Source: Blautia glucerasea (lineage in GTDB: Bacteria; Bacillota; Clostridia; Lachnospirales; Lachnospiraceae). Taken from it: DNA of 64,000 nt. Location: NCBI RefSeq assembly GCF_020537505.1, contig NZ_JAJBMO010000010.1, positions 1 through 64,000 on the forward strand. The letters run 5' to 3'. The notes under the pieces were generated by a model that did not search any database, was not told the DNA's origin, and saw nothing but the letters and a program-made list of their open reading frames with translations. Shown piece by piece: positions 1-8,611 of the stretch; position 1 is the stretch's first letter, and each line of letters starts with the position of its first letter. A program made the position numbers and the translations under genes.

Positions 1-168
1 TGTTTGATTCACTCAAGACAACCAACTAGCTTAGTTATCTCTCGTCATTACTGTTTTAAAAGTTTCATTCGAAAATGAATTGTATAAAGAAATTTTCGAG
101 AATCGTATGTGTTTCACTGTTTAGTTATCAAGGTTGTTTCGCTGTCAGCTCTTTGCGACAGCTTATTT
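1..168 (-). promoter_or_regulatory. rRNA operon leader (16S gene off the left edge)
   Basis: The minus-strand transcript from the three promoters to the right runs off the window here. It has the look of a clostridial 16S leader: a GCTGTC/GACAGC hairpin just after the last promoter, then a CTTGATAACTAAACAG-type boxA-like stretch, and a TTGGTTGTCTTGAGTGAATC stretch at the very edge. No protein is supported; the open frames here are fortuitous. That a 16S gene follows is inferred from the leader and the promoters, since no rRNA base is inside the window. Confidence 0.6.
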
Positions 169-197
169 ACTTTATCATATCTTCCAGATCTTGTCAA
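169..197 (-). promoter_or_regulatory. Promoter P1 of the rRNA operon
   Basis: On the minus strand TTGACA (192-197) and TAAAGT (169-174) are separated by exactly 17 bp. It is the most downstream of three tandem promoters that all point to the left edge. The sequence just after the -10, AAGCTGTCGCAA, recurs after P3, which suggests the array grew by duplication. Confidence 0.75.
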
Positions 198-280
198 GCA
201 CTTTTTTCAAAAGTTTTTGAGATCTTTCAGACCGTATCTAAAGTTGTTTGTTTCTGCCGTTCTGTTCAAGCGACTTGGTT

Positions 281-309
281 ACTTTATCATAAGTTCAGTC
301 ATTTGTCAA
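281..309 (-). promoter_or_regulatory. Promoter P2 of the rRNA operon
   Basis: TTGACA (304-309) and TAAAGT (281-286) on the minus strand with a 17-bp spacer, the same two hexamers as P1, about 110 bp upstream of it. Confidence 0.75.
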
Positions 310-383
310 CAGTTAATTTGAATTTTCTGAAAACTATTTTATTTTTCAGTATTTCAGAAGCAATTCCTTGCGACAGCTTGTTT

Positions 384-412
384 ATATTACCACTGCCGCA
401 AGTAGAAGTCAA
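384..412 (-). promoter_or_regulatory. Promoter P3 of the rRNA operon
   Basis: TTGACT (407-412) and TAATAT (384-389) on the minus strand, 17-bp spacer. It starts about 40 bp after the radA stop with no clear terminator between, so radA read-through may feed the rRNA operon. The sequence AAAAAGTGC precedes the -35 here as at P1. Confidence 0.7.
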
Positions 413-453
413 GCACTTTTTACAAAAAAGCCTATATTATTTTGTGCAGTTTC

Positions 454-1830
454 CTATTTACTCACAATATACCGGATGGCATCCTGGATCTGCCTTACAT
501 AGACCAGCTTCACTCCATCTGCTTTTTCCACAGAATTTCGGCACACTTCAGGCAGGATCACCGTATCAAAGCCTAATTTCTTCGCTTCCTGCACTCTCTG
601 CCCCGCCATGCTTACAGCACGCACTTCGCCGCTCAGTCCGATTTCCCCAAATGCCATCAATTTATCCGGAATCACAATATCTTTCATGCTGGATGCAATT
701 GCAAGACAAATTCCAAGGTCAATAGCTGGCTCGGTCATTTTCATTCCTCCGGCGATATTTACATAAGCATCTGAAGAAGCAAGATGCAGTCCTACTTTCT
801 TCTCCAGAACGGCCATCAGCAGATTGACACGATTAAAATCAGTTCCTACAGCCGTCCTCCTTGGAATACCGAAGTTACTCTCACAGACTAACGCCTGTAT
901 TTCCACAAGAATCGGGCGGGTCCCCTCCATAGAACAGGCAACCACACAGCCTGAAGCATTTTCCGGACGCCCCTCCAGAAGATATTCGGATGGATTCGAT
1001 ACTTCTTCCAGTCCGGTTCCCTGCATTTCAAAAACACCGATTTCATTGGTAGAGCCAAATCGGTTCTTCACAGCACGCAGAATTCGATAGGAGGCATGCC
1101 TGTCCCCTTCAAAATAAAGCACTGTATCCACCATATGCTCTAATACTCTCGGGCCGGCCACATTTCCCTCTTTCGTCACGTGACCAACAATAAAAATTGT
1201 GATTCCAAGCCCCTTTGCAATCTGCATCAATACATTGGTAGATTCCCGCACCTGGGAAACGCTTCCCGGGGCAGAACCGATTTCCTCATCAAACATGGTC
1301 TGAATGGAATCCACGATTGCCACATCTGGTTTCTTTCTCTCCATGATTTCCCGGACGGTATCCAGATTGGTCTCACACAAAAGCTGGAGATTCTCATTGA
1401 ATGTACCGATACGGTTTGCACGAAGCTTGATCTGACGCAAGGATTCCTCACCGGAAATATACAGGACAGAGCTTCCATTCTCTGCCAGATTCCGGCATAC
1501 CTGCAAAAGAAGGGTAGATTTTCCAATACCAGGATCTCCACCCACAAGAACCAAAGACCCGGGGACAATGCCGCCCCCGAGTACTCTGTCAAGCTCACCT
1601 ATTTTCGTTGTCTGACGCTCATCTTCCTTCAGGCTGATATCCTTCAGGATTACTGGTTCAGACTTCTCTCTGGAAACAGCCTTGCCGCCTCCTGCTGCCT
1701 TTTTCCCTGTGGAAACTGGTTCTTCCACAAAAGAATTCCAGGCCTTACAGCCAGGGCACTGTCCCATCCATTTCGCGGATTCGTAACCACACTCCTGGCA
1801 AAAATATACCATTTTTTTGTTTTTTAACAT
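454..1830 (-). CDS. radA: DNA repair protein RadA
   Basis: RadA is a RecA-related ATPase that helps process recombination intermediates by driving branch migration. The 458-residue protein has the family order: a four-cysteine zinc finger at 11-28 (CQEC and CPGC), Walker A GGDPGIGKST at 97-106, the RadA signature KNRFG near 255, and a Lon-like C-terminal domain. The ATG at 1830 overlaps the TAA of the upstream gene (ATGTTAA), so translation is probably coupled; a second ATG at codon 7 (1812) is possible and neither has a clear ribosome site. It is the last gene before the rRNA promoters. Confidence 0.95.
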   Translation of the reverse strand: MLKNKKMVYFCQECGYESAKWMGQCPGCKAWNSFVEEPVSTGKKAAGGGKAVSREKSEPVILKDISLKEDERQTTKIGELDRVLGGGIVPGSLVLVGGDPGIGKSTLLLQVCRNLAENGSSVLYISGEESLRQIKLRANRIGTFNENLQLLCETNLDTVREIMERKKPDVAIVDSIQTMFDEEIGSAPGSVSQVRESTNVLMQIAKGLGITIFIVGHVTKEGNVAGPRVLEHMVDTVLYFEGDRHASYRILRAVKNRFGSTNEIGVFEMQGTGLEEVSNPSEYLLEGRPENASGCVVACSMEGTRPILVEIQALVCESNFGIPRRTAVGTDFNRVNLLMAVLEKKVGLHLASSDAYVNIAGGMKMTEPAIDLGICLAIASSMKDIVIPDKLMAFGEIGLSGEVRAVSMAGQRVQEAKKLGFDTVILPEVCRNSVEKADGVKLVYVRQIQDAIRYIVSK

Positions 1831-2237
1831 TTTACAATTTTTACATCAACAGCTGAGCCATTTCCAAGCTCTACGCTGAAAGAAAGCTTTCCACCAAGGT
1901 TTGTTTCCATTTTACCTGTGCTTGCTCCATCAAGATATACCTCATACTGAGCTTCTGCTTCAAGTTCAACGGTGATCTGCGCGTCCTCTGGTCCTTCCAC
2001 GCGGAAGCTCATCTGGCTTCCATCCTGTGCAAGATCAAACACAGCGGTACCTGGTACGGACTCATATACGAACATACCATTGCGCTCCAGCTTGGTGATT
2101 TCCTTAAATGTTTTTACTTTATACATATCTCCCTGATGAGGATAATCTGAAACCTTTGATTTCTGGGTTTTCTCATAATCTCCAAAGCTGATGGTACCAT
2201 TTTCCTCTGTACGGATCAGTTCCTTTACTACTGCCAT
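1824..2237 (-). CDS. Conserved hypothetical protein between clpC and radA
   Basis: A 137-residue acidic protein without a signal peptide or membrane segment. I do not recognise an enzymatic motif; the C-terminal half looks like a beta-rich fold (alternating charged and hydrophobic residues, YEVYLDG, GGKLSFSVELGNG). Homologues with this beginning (MAVVKELIRTEENG) are known to me in Lachnospiraceae, sometimes labelled endosialidase without visible support. The start at 2237 follows a good AGGGAGG site; a longer frame to 2369 lacks one. The stop overlaps the radA start. Function unknown. Confidence 0.75.
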   Translation of the reverse strand: MAVVKELIRTEENGTISFGDYEKTQKSKVSDYPHQGDMYKVKTFKEITKLERNGMFVYESVPGTAVFDLAQDGSQMSFRVEGPEDAQITVELEAEAQYEVYLDGASTGKMETNLGGKLSFSVELGNGSAVDVKIVKC

Positions 2238-2396
2238 GATGCTTGTCCTCCCTAAGACTCTTTCGTTATGTTCTCTGGCGGATATTTCTTCGCCAAATCT
2301 TTTCACCGGCTCCCCGATGCTGTACATATTATATAATAAAACCCTTTTCTTTGCCAGTACCTGACACAAAATTTATAGCAATTTTAGATTTAGGGT

Positions 2397-2470
2397 TGCT
2401 GTTTGCTCTGTGACCAGTAACTGCTTCGCAATGCACAGAAATCATGCTTTGCATGATTTCGCGCCGCAGC
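2397..2470. repeat. Dispersed palindromic repeat, family A, copy 1
   Basis: A non-coding stretch just downstream of clpC. It holds a GTGACCAGTAAC arm and then a perfect hairpin with 10-bp arms GAAATCATGC and GCATGATTTC around TTT (2438-2460). The same core, GCAATGCACAGAAA followed by this hairpin and CGCG, recurs at 42734-42871; the GTGACCAGTA part recurs at 22075-22100. It sits in the gap between two co-oriented genes, as REP/MITE-like elements often do. Confidence 0.75.
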
Positions 2471-2471
2471 T

Positions 2472-4937
2472 CTACCCTTCTTTCACAATGAACCGAATTT
2501 CCTTATTCCGATACTGTACCTGTACTGTATCACCTCGCTTGATTTTCCCTTCCAGCAGCTCATTTGCCAGCCGGTCCTCTATCTTGGACTGAATTGCACG
2601 TCTCAGCGGTCTTGCTCCGTATTTGGCGTCAAATCCGGCTTCTGCGATGTAATCAACTGCGGAGTTTGTCACATTCAGCTGAATATTCATCTGTTCCTGG
2701 CATCTCTTCTCCAGGGATTTCAAAAGCAGGGTTACGATCTTACGAATTTCCTCTTTCTTCAAAGTATGGAATACCATGATCTCATCAATTCGGTTCAGAA
2801 ATTCCGGTTTGAAAAGGCGGCGGACTTCCTCCATAACGCTGGCTTTCATTTTCTCATAGTCCTTTTTCTCATCCTTCTGGGAAATAAAGCCAAGCTGCTT
2901 GGGTTCTACAATCGCCTGCGCACCTGCGTTGGAAGTCATAATGATGATGGTCTGCTTGAAATCCACTTTTCTTCCATGGGCATCTGTAATGTGTCCATCA
3001 TCCAGCACCTGAAGAAGAATATTAAACACATCTGGATGCGCTTTCTCAATCTCATCGAAAAGGATCACACTGTATGGATTCCGGCGCACTTTTTCGCTTA
3101 ACTGTCCCCCTTCATCGTATCCCACATATCCTGGCGGGGAACCGATCAGCTTGGAAACACTGTGCTTCTCCATATATTCGGACATATCTACGCGGATCAT
3201 AGCCTGCTCACTGCCAAAAACAGCCTGGGCAAGGGCCTTGGAAAGCTCTGTTTTACCTACGCCGGTAGGACCAAGGAACAAAAAGGAGCCAATGGGACGA
3301 TTAGGATCTTTTAGACCTACACGGCCGCGCTTTACCGCCTGGGAAACTGCATGTACTGCTTCCTCTTGTCCAATCACACGCTTATGGAGTTCTTTTTCCA
3401 GCTGGGCAAGACGTCTGGTCTCCCCCTCTGTCAGCCTCTGTACCGGAATCTTTGTCCAGTCAGACACAATGGACGCAACAGCTTTTTCATTCACTTTCCC
3501 GGCTTTCTTATGCGTCTTCTTTTCTTCCTTTGCACGAAGCAGTTCCAGTCTTGCTTCTGCCCTCTTTTGTTTCTCCTGGCACTCTTTGGCCAAAGTAAGA
3601 TTGCCAGCCTTGATGGCATGTTCTTTTTCCTGAAGAATTTCCTGGATCTCACGGCTTAAATCTTCCCCTTCAGAGGATACCTGATAACCGGACAACCGTA
3701 CCTTGGACGCAGCCTCATCGATCAGATCAATGGCCTTATCTGGCAAAAAGCGGTCGTTAATATAGCGCACAGACATTTTAACAGCTGCTTCTAAGGCTTC
3801 ATCTAATATTTCAACCCTATGATGCTTTTCATAATAAGGACGAAGCCCCTTCAGGATCTCGTATGCCTCCTCTTCGGATGGCTCTTCCACTGTAACTGGC
3901 TGGAAACGACGCTCTAAAGCAGCATCCTTCTCAATATATTTGCGGTACTCCTCCAGGGTGGTTGCACCAATGATCTGCAATTCTCCACGGGAAAGAGAGG
4001 GCTTCAGAATATTTGAGGCATCCAGAGCTCCCTCTGCGCCACCTGCCCCGATAATGGTGTGAAGTTCGTCAATGAACAGAAGGATTCCCTGATTCTCACG
4101 CACTTCGTCCACGACCTTGCGGATGCGTTCCTCAAATTCACCTCTATATTTGCTTCCTGCCACCATTCCGGAAAGGTCCAGTACTACCAGCCGTTTATCC
4201 TGAATGGTCTCTGGCACTGTGCCTGCGATAATGCGCTGTGCAAGGCCCTCTGCAATGGCAGTCTTACCTACCCCGGGTTCTCCTACCAGGCAGGGATTGT
4301 TCTTCGTCCTGCGGCTTAAGATCTGGATCAGTCTGCTGATTTCTTTCTCTCTTCCTACCACTGGATCCAGTCTGCCTTCTGCTGCCATCTGGGTAAGATC
4401 ACGGCTATACTGGTCAAGAGCCGGGGTGGGACTCCCGTTCTGGTTCTGCATGGCCTTAGCAGCCTGAAATTCTTCCTGAATGGATTCATTGTCATATCCC
4501 ATAGCTCCAAGCACTGCAGCATAAAGCTTCTGGATATTCACACCCAGGGTATACAAAAGTCTGGTTCCCACACATTCTGTCTCCCTAAGCATAGCAAGGA
4601 GCAGATGCTCTGTTCCAGCCTTTTCACCTCCACCATTCTGTGCTTCCAGTACTGCACTCTCCAAAACCTTCTCTGTTCTTGGACTGTAGACAGGGTCTTC
4701 TTCTATTTCTGTAATAGCTCCTGCTTCTGCAGGGGTAACCAGCTTGTCAATCAATTCCACAAGCTTTTTGCCATCCACCTGAAATTCTTCCAGAACTCTT
4801 CCCGCAGTGCCTTCTGTCTCACTGAGAAGTCCCAGAAGAAGATGCTCTGTTCCAATATACCCAAGCTCAAAATCAATGGCTGCCGCCTTTGCCAGAGCCA
4901 AGGCTGTCTGAGCCTGCTTCGTAAATTTATTCTTCAT
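2472..4937 (-). CDS. clpC: ATP-dependent Clp protease ATP-binding subunit ClpC
   Basis: An AAA+ unfoldase that feeds substrates to ClpP. The 821-residue protein shows two Clp-N repeats (about 5-70 and 80-145), a first AAA domain with Walker A GEPGVGKT at 219-226, a UVR-type coiled middle region near 430-470, and a second AAA domain with GPTGVGKT near residue 555, as expected for ClpC rather than ClpB or ClpA. The start follows AAGGAGG. The neighbour upstream is a GntR regulator; ctsR, mcsA and mcsB, the usual companions of clpC in Bacilli, are not here. Confidence 0.96.
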   Translation of the reverse strand: MKNKFTKQAQTALALAKAAAIDFELGYIGTEHLLLGLLSETEGTAGRVLEEFQVDGKKLVELIDKLVTPAEAGAITEIEEDPVYSPRTEKVLESAVLEAQNGGGEKAGTEHLLLAMLRETECVGTRLLYTLGVNIQKLYAAVLGAMGYDNESIQEEFQAAKAMQNQNGSPTPALDQYSRDLTQMAAEGRLDPVVGREKEISRLIQILSRRTKNNPCLVGEPGVGKTAIAEGLAQRIIAGTVPETIQDKRLVVLDLSGMVAGSKYRGEFEERIRKVVDEVRENQGILLFIDELHTIIGAGGAEGALDASNILKPSLSRGELQIIGATTLEEYRKYIEKDAALERRFQPVTVEEPSEEEAYEILKGLRPYYEKHHRVEILDEALEAAVKMSVRYINDRFLPDKAIDLIDEAASKVRLSGYQVSSEGEDLSREIQEILQEKEHAIKAGNLTLAKECQEKQKRAEARLELLRAKEEKKTHKKAGKVNEKAVASIVSDWTKIPVQRLTEGETRRLAQLEKELHKRVIGQEEAVHAVSQAVKRGRVGLKDPNRPIGSFLFLGPTGVGKTELSKALAQAVFGSEQAMIRVDMSEYMEKHSVSKLIGSPPGYVGYDEGGQLSEKVRRNPYSVILFDEIEKAHPDVFNILLQVLDDGHITDAHGRKVDFKQTIIIMTSNAGAQAIVEPKQLGFISQKDEKKDYEKMKASVMEEVRRLFKPEFLNRIDEIMVFHTLKKEEIRKIVTLLLKSLEKRCQEQMNIQLNVTNSAVDYIAEAGFDAKYGARPLRRAIQSKIEDRLANELLEGKIKRGDTVQVQYRNKEIRFIVKEG

Positions 4938-4982
4938 GAATCAATTGTTCCTCCTTACGTTACTGGTTCAGTTGTTTCTGTA

Positions 4983-5354
4983 TTATTGTCCATATTCGTC
5001 CAGAATTTCATCGATCAGACTATGAACTTCCTCTCTTGTCACATTTCTGCAGCAGCCTCTTGCAAGTGCCACGCGCAAATTTTGTTTCAATTCTTCCATA
5101 GCTCTTATTTTATCTACATCCAGACAAATAACTGTGCCTTTTCTTCTGTCAATGGATACAAAGCCTTCCTGACGCAGTAAGGAATAGGCTTTATTTACTG
5201 TATGCATATTGATTCCAACAGTATCCGCAAGCTGTCTCACAGATGGAAGTGGATCTCCCTCCTGCAGCCGGGATGTGGCAATTCCCATGATGATCTGATT
5301 CATCAGCTGGGTATATAATGCTTCATCACTCTGGAAATCTATTTTGATAACCAT
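4983..5354 (-). CDS. GntR-family transcriptional regulator (YtrA type)
   Basis: A 123-residue regulator with an N-terminal winged helix (IDFQSDEALYTQL then LPSVRQLADTVGINMHTVNKAYSLL) and only a short helical tail, the layout of the YtrA subfamily that usually controls ABC transporters. The start at 5354 has a strong AGGGAGG site; the longer frame to 5447 has none. It lies 45 bp upstream of clpC on the same strand and no transporter follows, so it may control clpC or itself. That role is inference. Confidence 0.88.
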   Translation of the reverse strand: MVIKIDFQSDEALYTQLMNQIIMGIATSRLQEGDPLPSVRQLADTVGINMHTVNKAYSLLRQEGFVSIDRRKGTVICLDVDKIRAMEELKQNLRVALARGCCRNVTREEVHSLIDEILDEYGQ

Positions 5355-5425
5355 TTTATCCCTCCCTGTATAAAATAACTTCTGACACCAGACGCTGTTT
5401 TCAAAAAAGCAGTGCCTTATTCTGA

Positions 5426-5462
5426 AAAACAAAGGGACCGGAGTCATATATCCCCCGGCCTC
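5426..5462 (-). terminator. Probable terminator after the SseB-domain gene
   Basis: On the minus strand GGCCGGGG and CTCCGGTCC pair with one bulged T around a GATATATGA loop, followed by CTTTGTTTTT. It lies between the stop at 5542 and the gntR start. Confidence 0.5.
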
Positions 5463-5541
5463 TCTATCTTTCGTAATAAAAAGTTCTTGCCTGATCTTAC
5501 AGGTAAGCCATCTTTAAAATGGGCAGCACGCCCTGTCCCTC

Positions 5542-6435
5542 TTACTGAACTGGTGTCTCAGCTGCCGGTGTTTCTTCTGTCTTCACTTCTCCCTCTGCAG
5601 TCTGTGCCTCCTGCGGTGCAGCCTTAACTGGAGCACTCTCAGCCGGTACAACAGCTGGCGGAATCTCAACACCAAGGAGCTTTCCAAGCTGTACTCTGTC
5701 AAGGATCAGATTGAAGCCCATTGGATTGACCACAAAGCCCTTAGCCTGATTGATAATAAGACCTGGCAGCTTTGCAAATGGAACCTTAGCTGCACGAAGC
5801 TTCTTGCCTCTTGCAAATTTATCAAACTCCATAACGTCTGTAAATGCAGGCTGAAGAATGTCACCCTGTTTGTTCTTCAGGTATGGAATATTAACCTTGG
5901 CCGCATCATCCGGATCCGTAGCCATCGCTACCAGGAATTCGGATTTCTTCAGATTCACGATCAGCTCTTCCTCCATCTCACGAAGATTTACCGTACGCTC
6001 TTCTTTCTTAAGCGGACGGCGCAGCTCCTGCATGAAATAAATACCGGAAAGCTGAAGTGTGGAATTAAAAAGTGGCTGTTTCTTCGGCTCAAGCTTGCTG
6101 AAATCTGCCTGCCTCGCAATCTTGGTAAGCTCAACCTCGATCTGATTCTCTCCATCTACCCATACCACACTGTTTACACCGATTGCAAACAATGTGCCAT
6201 AGAATCTTGGAAAATCCTTCTTCTCATATTTCATTCCCATAAGAAGGATCTTATCCTCTAATTTCTTCTTGCCAAATGCTTTGATCTCTTCTTCGGTAGC
6301 AAATACCCATACCTGGTCGTTAAAGCTCTCTTCGTCACAAATTACATATGGAAGCTTCGTAGCCTGTGAATATGCTACAAAGAGTTCATCTCTTGTCTGT
6401 AATTCCTTAATCGCATCCTGCTCTGTGATTCCCAT
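5542..6435 (-). CDS. SseB-domain protein
   Basis: A 297-residue protein whose N- and C-terminal halves resemble the SseB N-terminal domain (PF07179-type pattern: LPYVICDEESFNDQVWVFAT, and NPMGFNLILDR near residue 240). The last 40 residues are a low-complexity tail rich in Ala, Pro and Glu. No signal peptide or membrane segment. The molecular role of this family in Firmicutes is not known. It has its own promoter upstream (6514-6542) and a probable terminator, so it looks monocistronic. Confidence 0.75.
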   Translation of the reverse strand: MGITEQDAIKELQTRDELFVAYSQATKLPYVICDEESFNDQVWVFATEEEIKAFGKKKLEDKILLMGMKYEKKDFPRFYGTLFAIGVNSVVWVDGENQIEVELTKIARQADFSKLEPKKQPLFNSTLQLSGIYFMQELRRPLKKEERTVNLREMEEELIVNLKKSEFLVAMATDPDDAAKVNIPYLKNKQGDILQPAFTDVMEFDKFARGKKLRAAKVPFAKLPGLIINQAKGFVVNPMGFNLILDRVQLGKLLGVEIPPAVVPAESAPVKAAPQEAQTAEGEVKTEETPAAETPVQ

Positions 6436-6513
6436 GTCATTATCCTCTCAGTCCTGGTTTTCTAATGTCGTATGGGAAACTCCACATATCGACGCAAAAC
6501 CTAATATGCAACC

Positions 6514-6542
6514 ATTTTATAACAAAATGATAAAAAAGTAAA
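6514..6542 (-). promoter_or_regulatory. Promoter of the SseB-domain gene
   Basis: Minus-strand TTTACT (6537-6542) and TAAAAT (6514-6519), spacer 17 bp, about 80 bp upstream of the start at 6435. Confidence 0.55.
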
Positions 6543-6580
6543 GTATAAGCAGGTGGATTTCATGCAAATTTCCACAATTT

Positions 6581-7147
6581 CTATCCCATGTAGTCGTAAG
6601 TCTTTATTTTACGGTAATTTTTAGGATACTTTTTCAGGCCATAAACACCGGTAATTTTTCCAGTATACTGTTTCTGCGGATCATAATGTTTATCATTTAT
6701 GGTCATCCAGCAGTGTGTCTTACTCATTTTCAGCTTTATATTTTTGTAACCGATTTTCTCTGCAAGAGCGGCAAACGCACAGGCAAAATGAATACAGTTT
6801 CCTCTTTTGGTCCGGAGCATGCTTAATGCAGCCTTTCTCTGCCAGCCTTCTTCTTTCATATTAGGATCAACTCCCCCATACCGGAATTTTCTCCCATCTA
6901 CCATATACTTCCAGCATGCTTTCAGCTTCTGGGCACGGGTCATTTTTGAATTGGTGATTTTGGAAAGGATCTTTGTCGTCTGAACTTTAAGCAAAGCATC
7001 TGTATGATCCTTTTTTCTTGGCGTTATGCTTTCCACAGTGGAATCGATCATCTGATTCCCGCCGGCAGCAAGCGCAGGGGCAGGTGCCGTTGTCAAAAGC
7101 AGCGCTGCCATCACTCCCAGGAACATTTTTTTAACCTTCATACACAA
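6581..7147 (-). CDS. Secreted transglutaminase-like protein
   Basis: A 188-residue exported protein. Residues 1-28 form a signal peptide (KVKKMFLG, hydrophobic core, APALAAGG). The rest carries a transglutaminase/protease-like triad: Cys in RGNCIHFACAFAALAEKIGY near 117, His in THCWMTIND near 146, and Asp in HYDPQ near 155. Proteins of this kind act as cysteine proteases or amidases outside the cell; the substrate is unknown. It stands alone between two hairpins and is not obviously in an operon. Confidence 0.8.
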   Translation of the reverse strand: MCMKVKKMFLGVMAALLLTTAPAPALAAGGNQMIDSTVESITPRKKDHTDALLKVQTTKILSKITNSKMTRAQKLKACWKYMVDGRKFRYGGVDPNMKEEGWQRKAALSMLRTKRGNCIHFACAFAALAEKIGYKNIKLKMSKTHCWMTINDKHYDPQKQYTGKITGVYGLKKYPKNYRKIKTYDYMG

Positions 7148-7168
7148 TTTTTCTCCATATCTGCATAA

Positions 7169-7200
7169 AGAACACTGCCATTCTTCTCTGGCAGTGTTCT
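7169..7200 (-). terminator. Strong hairpin downstream of fprA
   Basis: Perfect 12-bp arms AGAACACTGCCA and TGGCAGTGTTCT with an 8-nt loop. On the minus strand it is followed only by TTTATGC, so termination may be partial. Confidence 0.6.
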
Positions 7201-7243
7201 CCTTATCCTTTTAACTTGCCCGAGTCATTTTAGCATAAATGCA

Positions 7244-7272
7244 ACTGCTCAATACCTTCACAGCTACACACA
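7244..7272. repeat. Dispersed repeat, family A, fragment
   Basis: AACTGCTCAATACCTTCACAGCTACAC-like stretch, nearly the same as the end of the MITE-like element at 42734-42760 (ACTGTTCAGCACCTTCACAG). It lies between fprA and its terminator hairpin. Only one end of the element is present. Confidence 0.55.
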
Positions 7273-7281
7273 GAATAACAC

Positions 7282-8481
7282 CTACTGAATAGTCACCATA
7301 AATTCTACGATTCCATCCAGCTGTGCCATCTGGTCTTCTTTCAGAGCGGACTTCACAGTCACTGTTTCCTCGTAAATTTCCATATCTTTCATTCCAGAAA
7401 GAATTTCCTTCATCTGTCTGCCAGCTGTAGAAGCCCAGGTTCCATTCTCCAGGACTGCCACCTTTCTCTTCTGGAGATTGTGGGCTGCCAGCTCATGGAG
7501 CAGTGTCTCCATTTTCGGAAACAGGCCTGCATTGTAAGTCGGGCATGCAAATACGATCCTGTCGCAGCGGAATGCCTCTGCCACCAGATAAGACGGATCT
7601 GTCACAGAAACGTCATAAACCTTCACATTCTTCTCTCCTGCATCTGCCAGCTTACCAGCCAGAACATCTGCTGCGTTCTCTGTGTTTCCGTAAATAGATG
7701 CATACATGATCACAACATTATGGTCTTCTGGTGTATAAGTGCTCCATTTCTGATATTTGTCGATAAACCAGCCAAGGTCCTCTCTCCAGATCGGGCCGTG
7801 AAGCGGGCAGATCATAGCTATCTCTAAGGTAAGCGCCTTTTTCAGGGCGCTCTGAACTGGTCCGCCGTATTTTCCAACAATGTTTACCAGATATCTTCTG
7901 GCATCATCCAGCCACTCTTCTTTAAAATTCACTTCGTCTGCGAAAACATTTCCATTCAGTGCACCGAAAGTTCCGAACGCATCTGCACTGAAAAGCACCT
8001 TGTCATAGGCATCATATGTAACCATTGCCTCTGGCCAGTGAACCATTGGGATCATGGCAAAAGCCAAGGTGTGCTTCCCTGTGCTTAATGTGTCACCTTC
8101 TTTGATCACAACAGCATGGGAATCTACATCAAAAGTAAAGAACTGTTTCATCATGGAAAAGGTCTTGGCATTTCCCACAATCTTCACTTCCGGGAATCTT
8201 CTCACCACTTCCTCCACGATTGCACAGTGATCCGGCTCCATATGGTTTACGATCATATAATCCAGTTTTCTGCCATCCAGAACATGTTCCAGATTTTCAA
8301 AAAACGGGCCGCTTACAGATTTGTCAACAGTGTCCAGAAGGACGGTCTGCTCATCCAGGATCACATAAGAGTTATAAGATACGCCTCTTGGAATTGGGTA
8401 AATATTCTCAAACAGGGCAAGTCTTCTGTCACTTGCACCAATCCAGTATAAATCTTCATTTACTTTCTTTACGTTGTACAT
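7282..8481 (-). CDS. FprA-type flavodiiron protein (O2/NO reductase)
   Basis: A cytoplasmic enzyme that reduces oxygen to water or nitric oxide to N2O and protects anaerobes. The 399 residues hold a metallo-beta-lactamase-like di-iron domain with the ligand motif HMEPDH (80-85), a downstream SADAFG aspartate and a PLHGP histidine near 226, then a flavodoxin domain (MYASIYGNTE from about 258) that binds FMN. No rubredoxin domain is fused. Start preceded by AAAGGAGG. It is a single gene between the purD terminator and a strong hairpin. Confidence 0.93.
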   Translation of the reverse strand: MYNVKKVNEDLYWIGASDRRLALFENIYPIPRGVSYNSYVILDEQTVLLDTVDKSVSGPFFENLEHVLDGRKLDYMIVNHMEPDHCAIVEEVVRRFPEVKIVGNAKTFSMMKQFFTFDVDSHAVVIKEGDTLSTGKHTLAFAMIPMVHWPEAMVTYDAYDKVLFSADAFGTFGALNGNVFADEVNFKEEWLDDARRYLVNIVGKYGGPVQSALKKALTLEIAMICPLHGPIWREDLGWFIDKYQKWSTYTPEDHNVVIMYASIYGNTENAADVLAGKLADAGEKNVKVYDVSVTDPSYLVAEAFRCDRIVFACPTYNAGLFPKMETLLHELAAHNLQKRKVAVLENGTWASTAGRQMKEILSGMKDMEIYEETVTVKSALKEDQMAQLDGIVEFMVTIQ

Positions 8482-8560
8482 AGTAGTACCTCCTTTAGCT
8501 TTCGCTGAATACTTCTATAATATTACAGAATTCCCTTATTTTTGTATTCCAGGTTTTTAG

Positions 8561-8588
8561 AAAAAAAGACAGGAAACAAAACCTGTCT
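8561..8588 (-). terminator. Terminator of the pur operon
   Basis: Minus-strand stem AGACAGG/CCTGTCT with an eight-base loop followed by TTTTTTT, 24 bp after the purD stop. A textbook intrinsic terminator. Confidence 0.85.
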
Positions 8589-8611
8589 CCTGCCTATTTT
8601 ATACCACTTGG

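Noticed and set aside
75..725. 216-codon open frame on plus at the left end
   Set aside because: It runs across the rRNA leader, all three rRNA promoters and the end of radA on the other strand.
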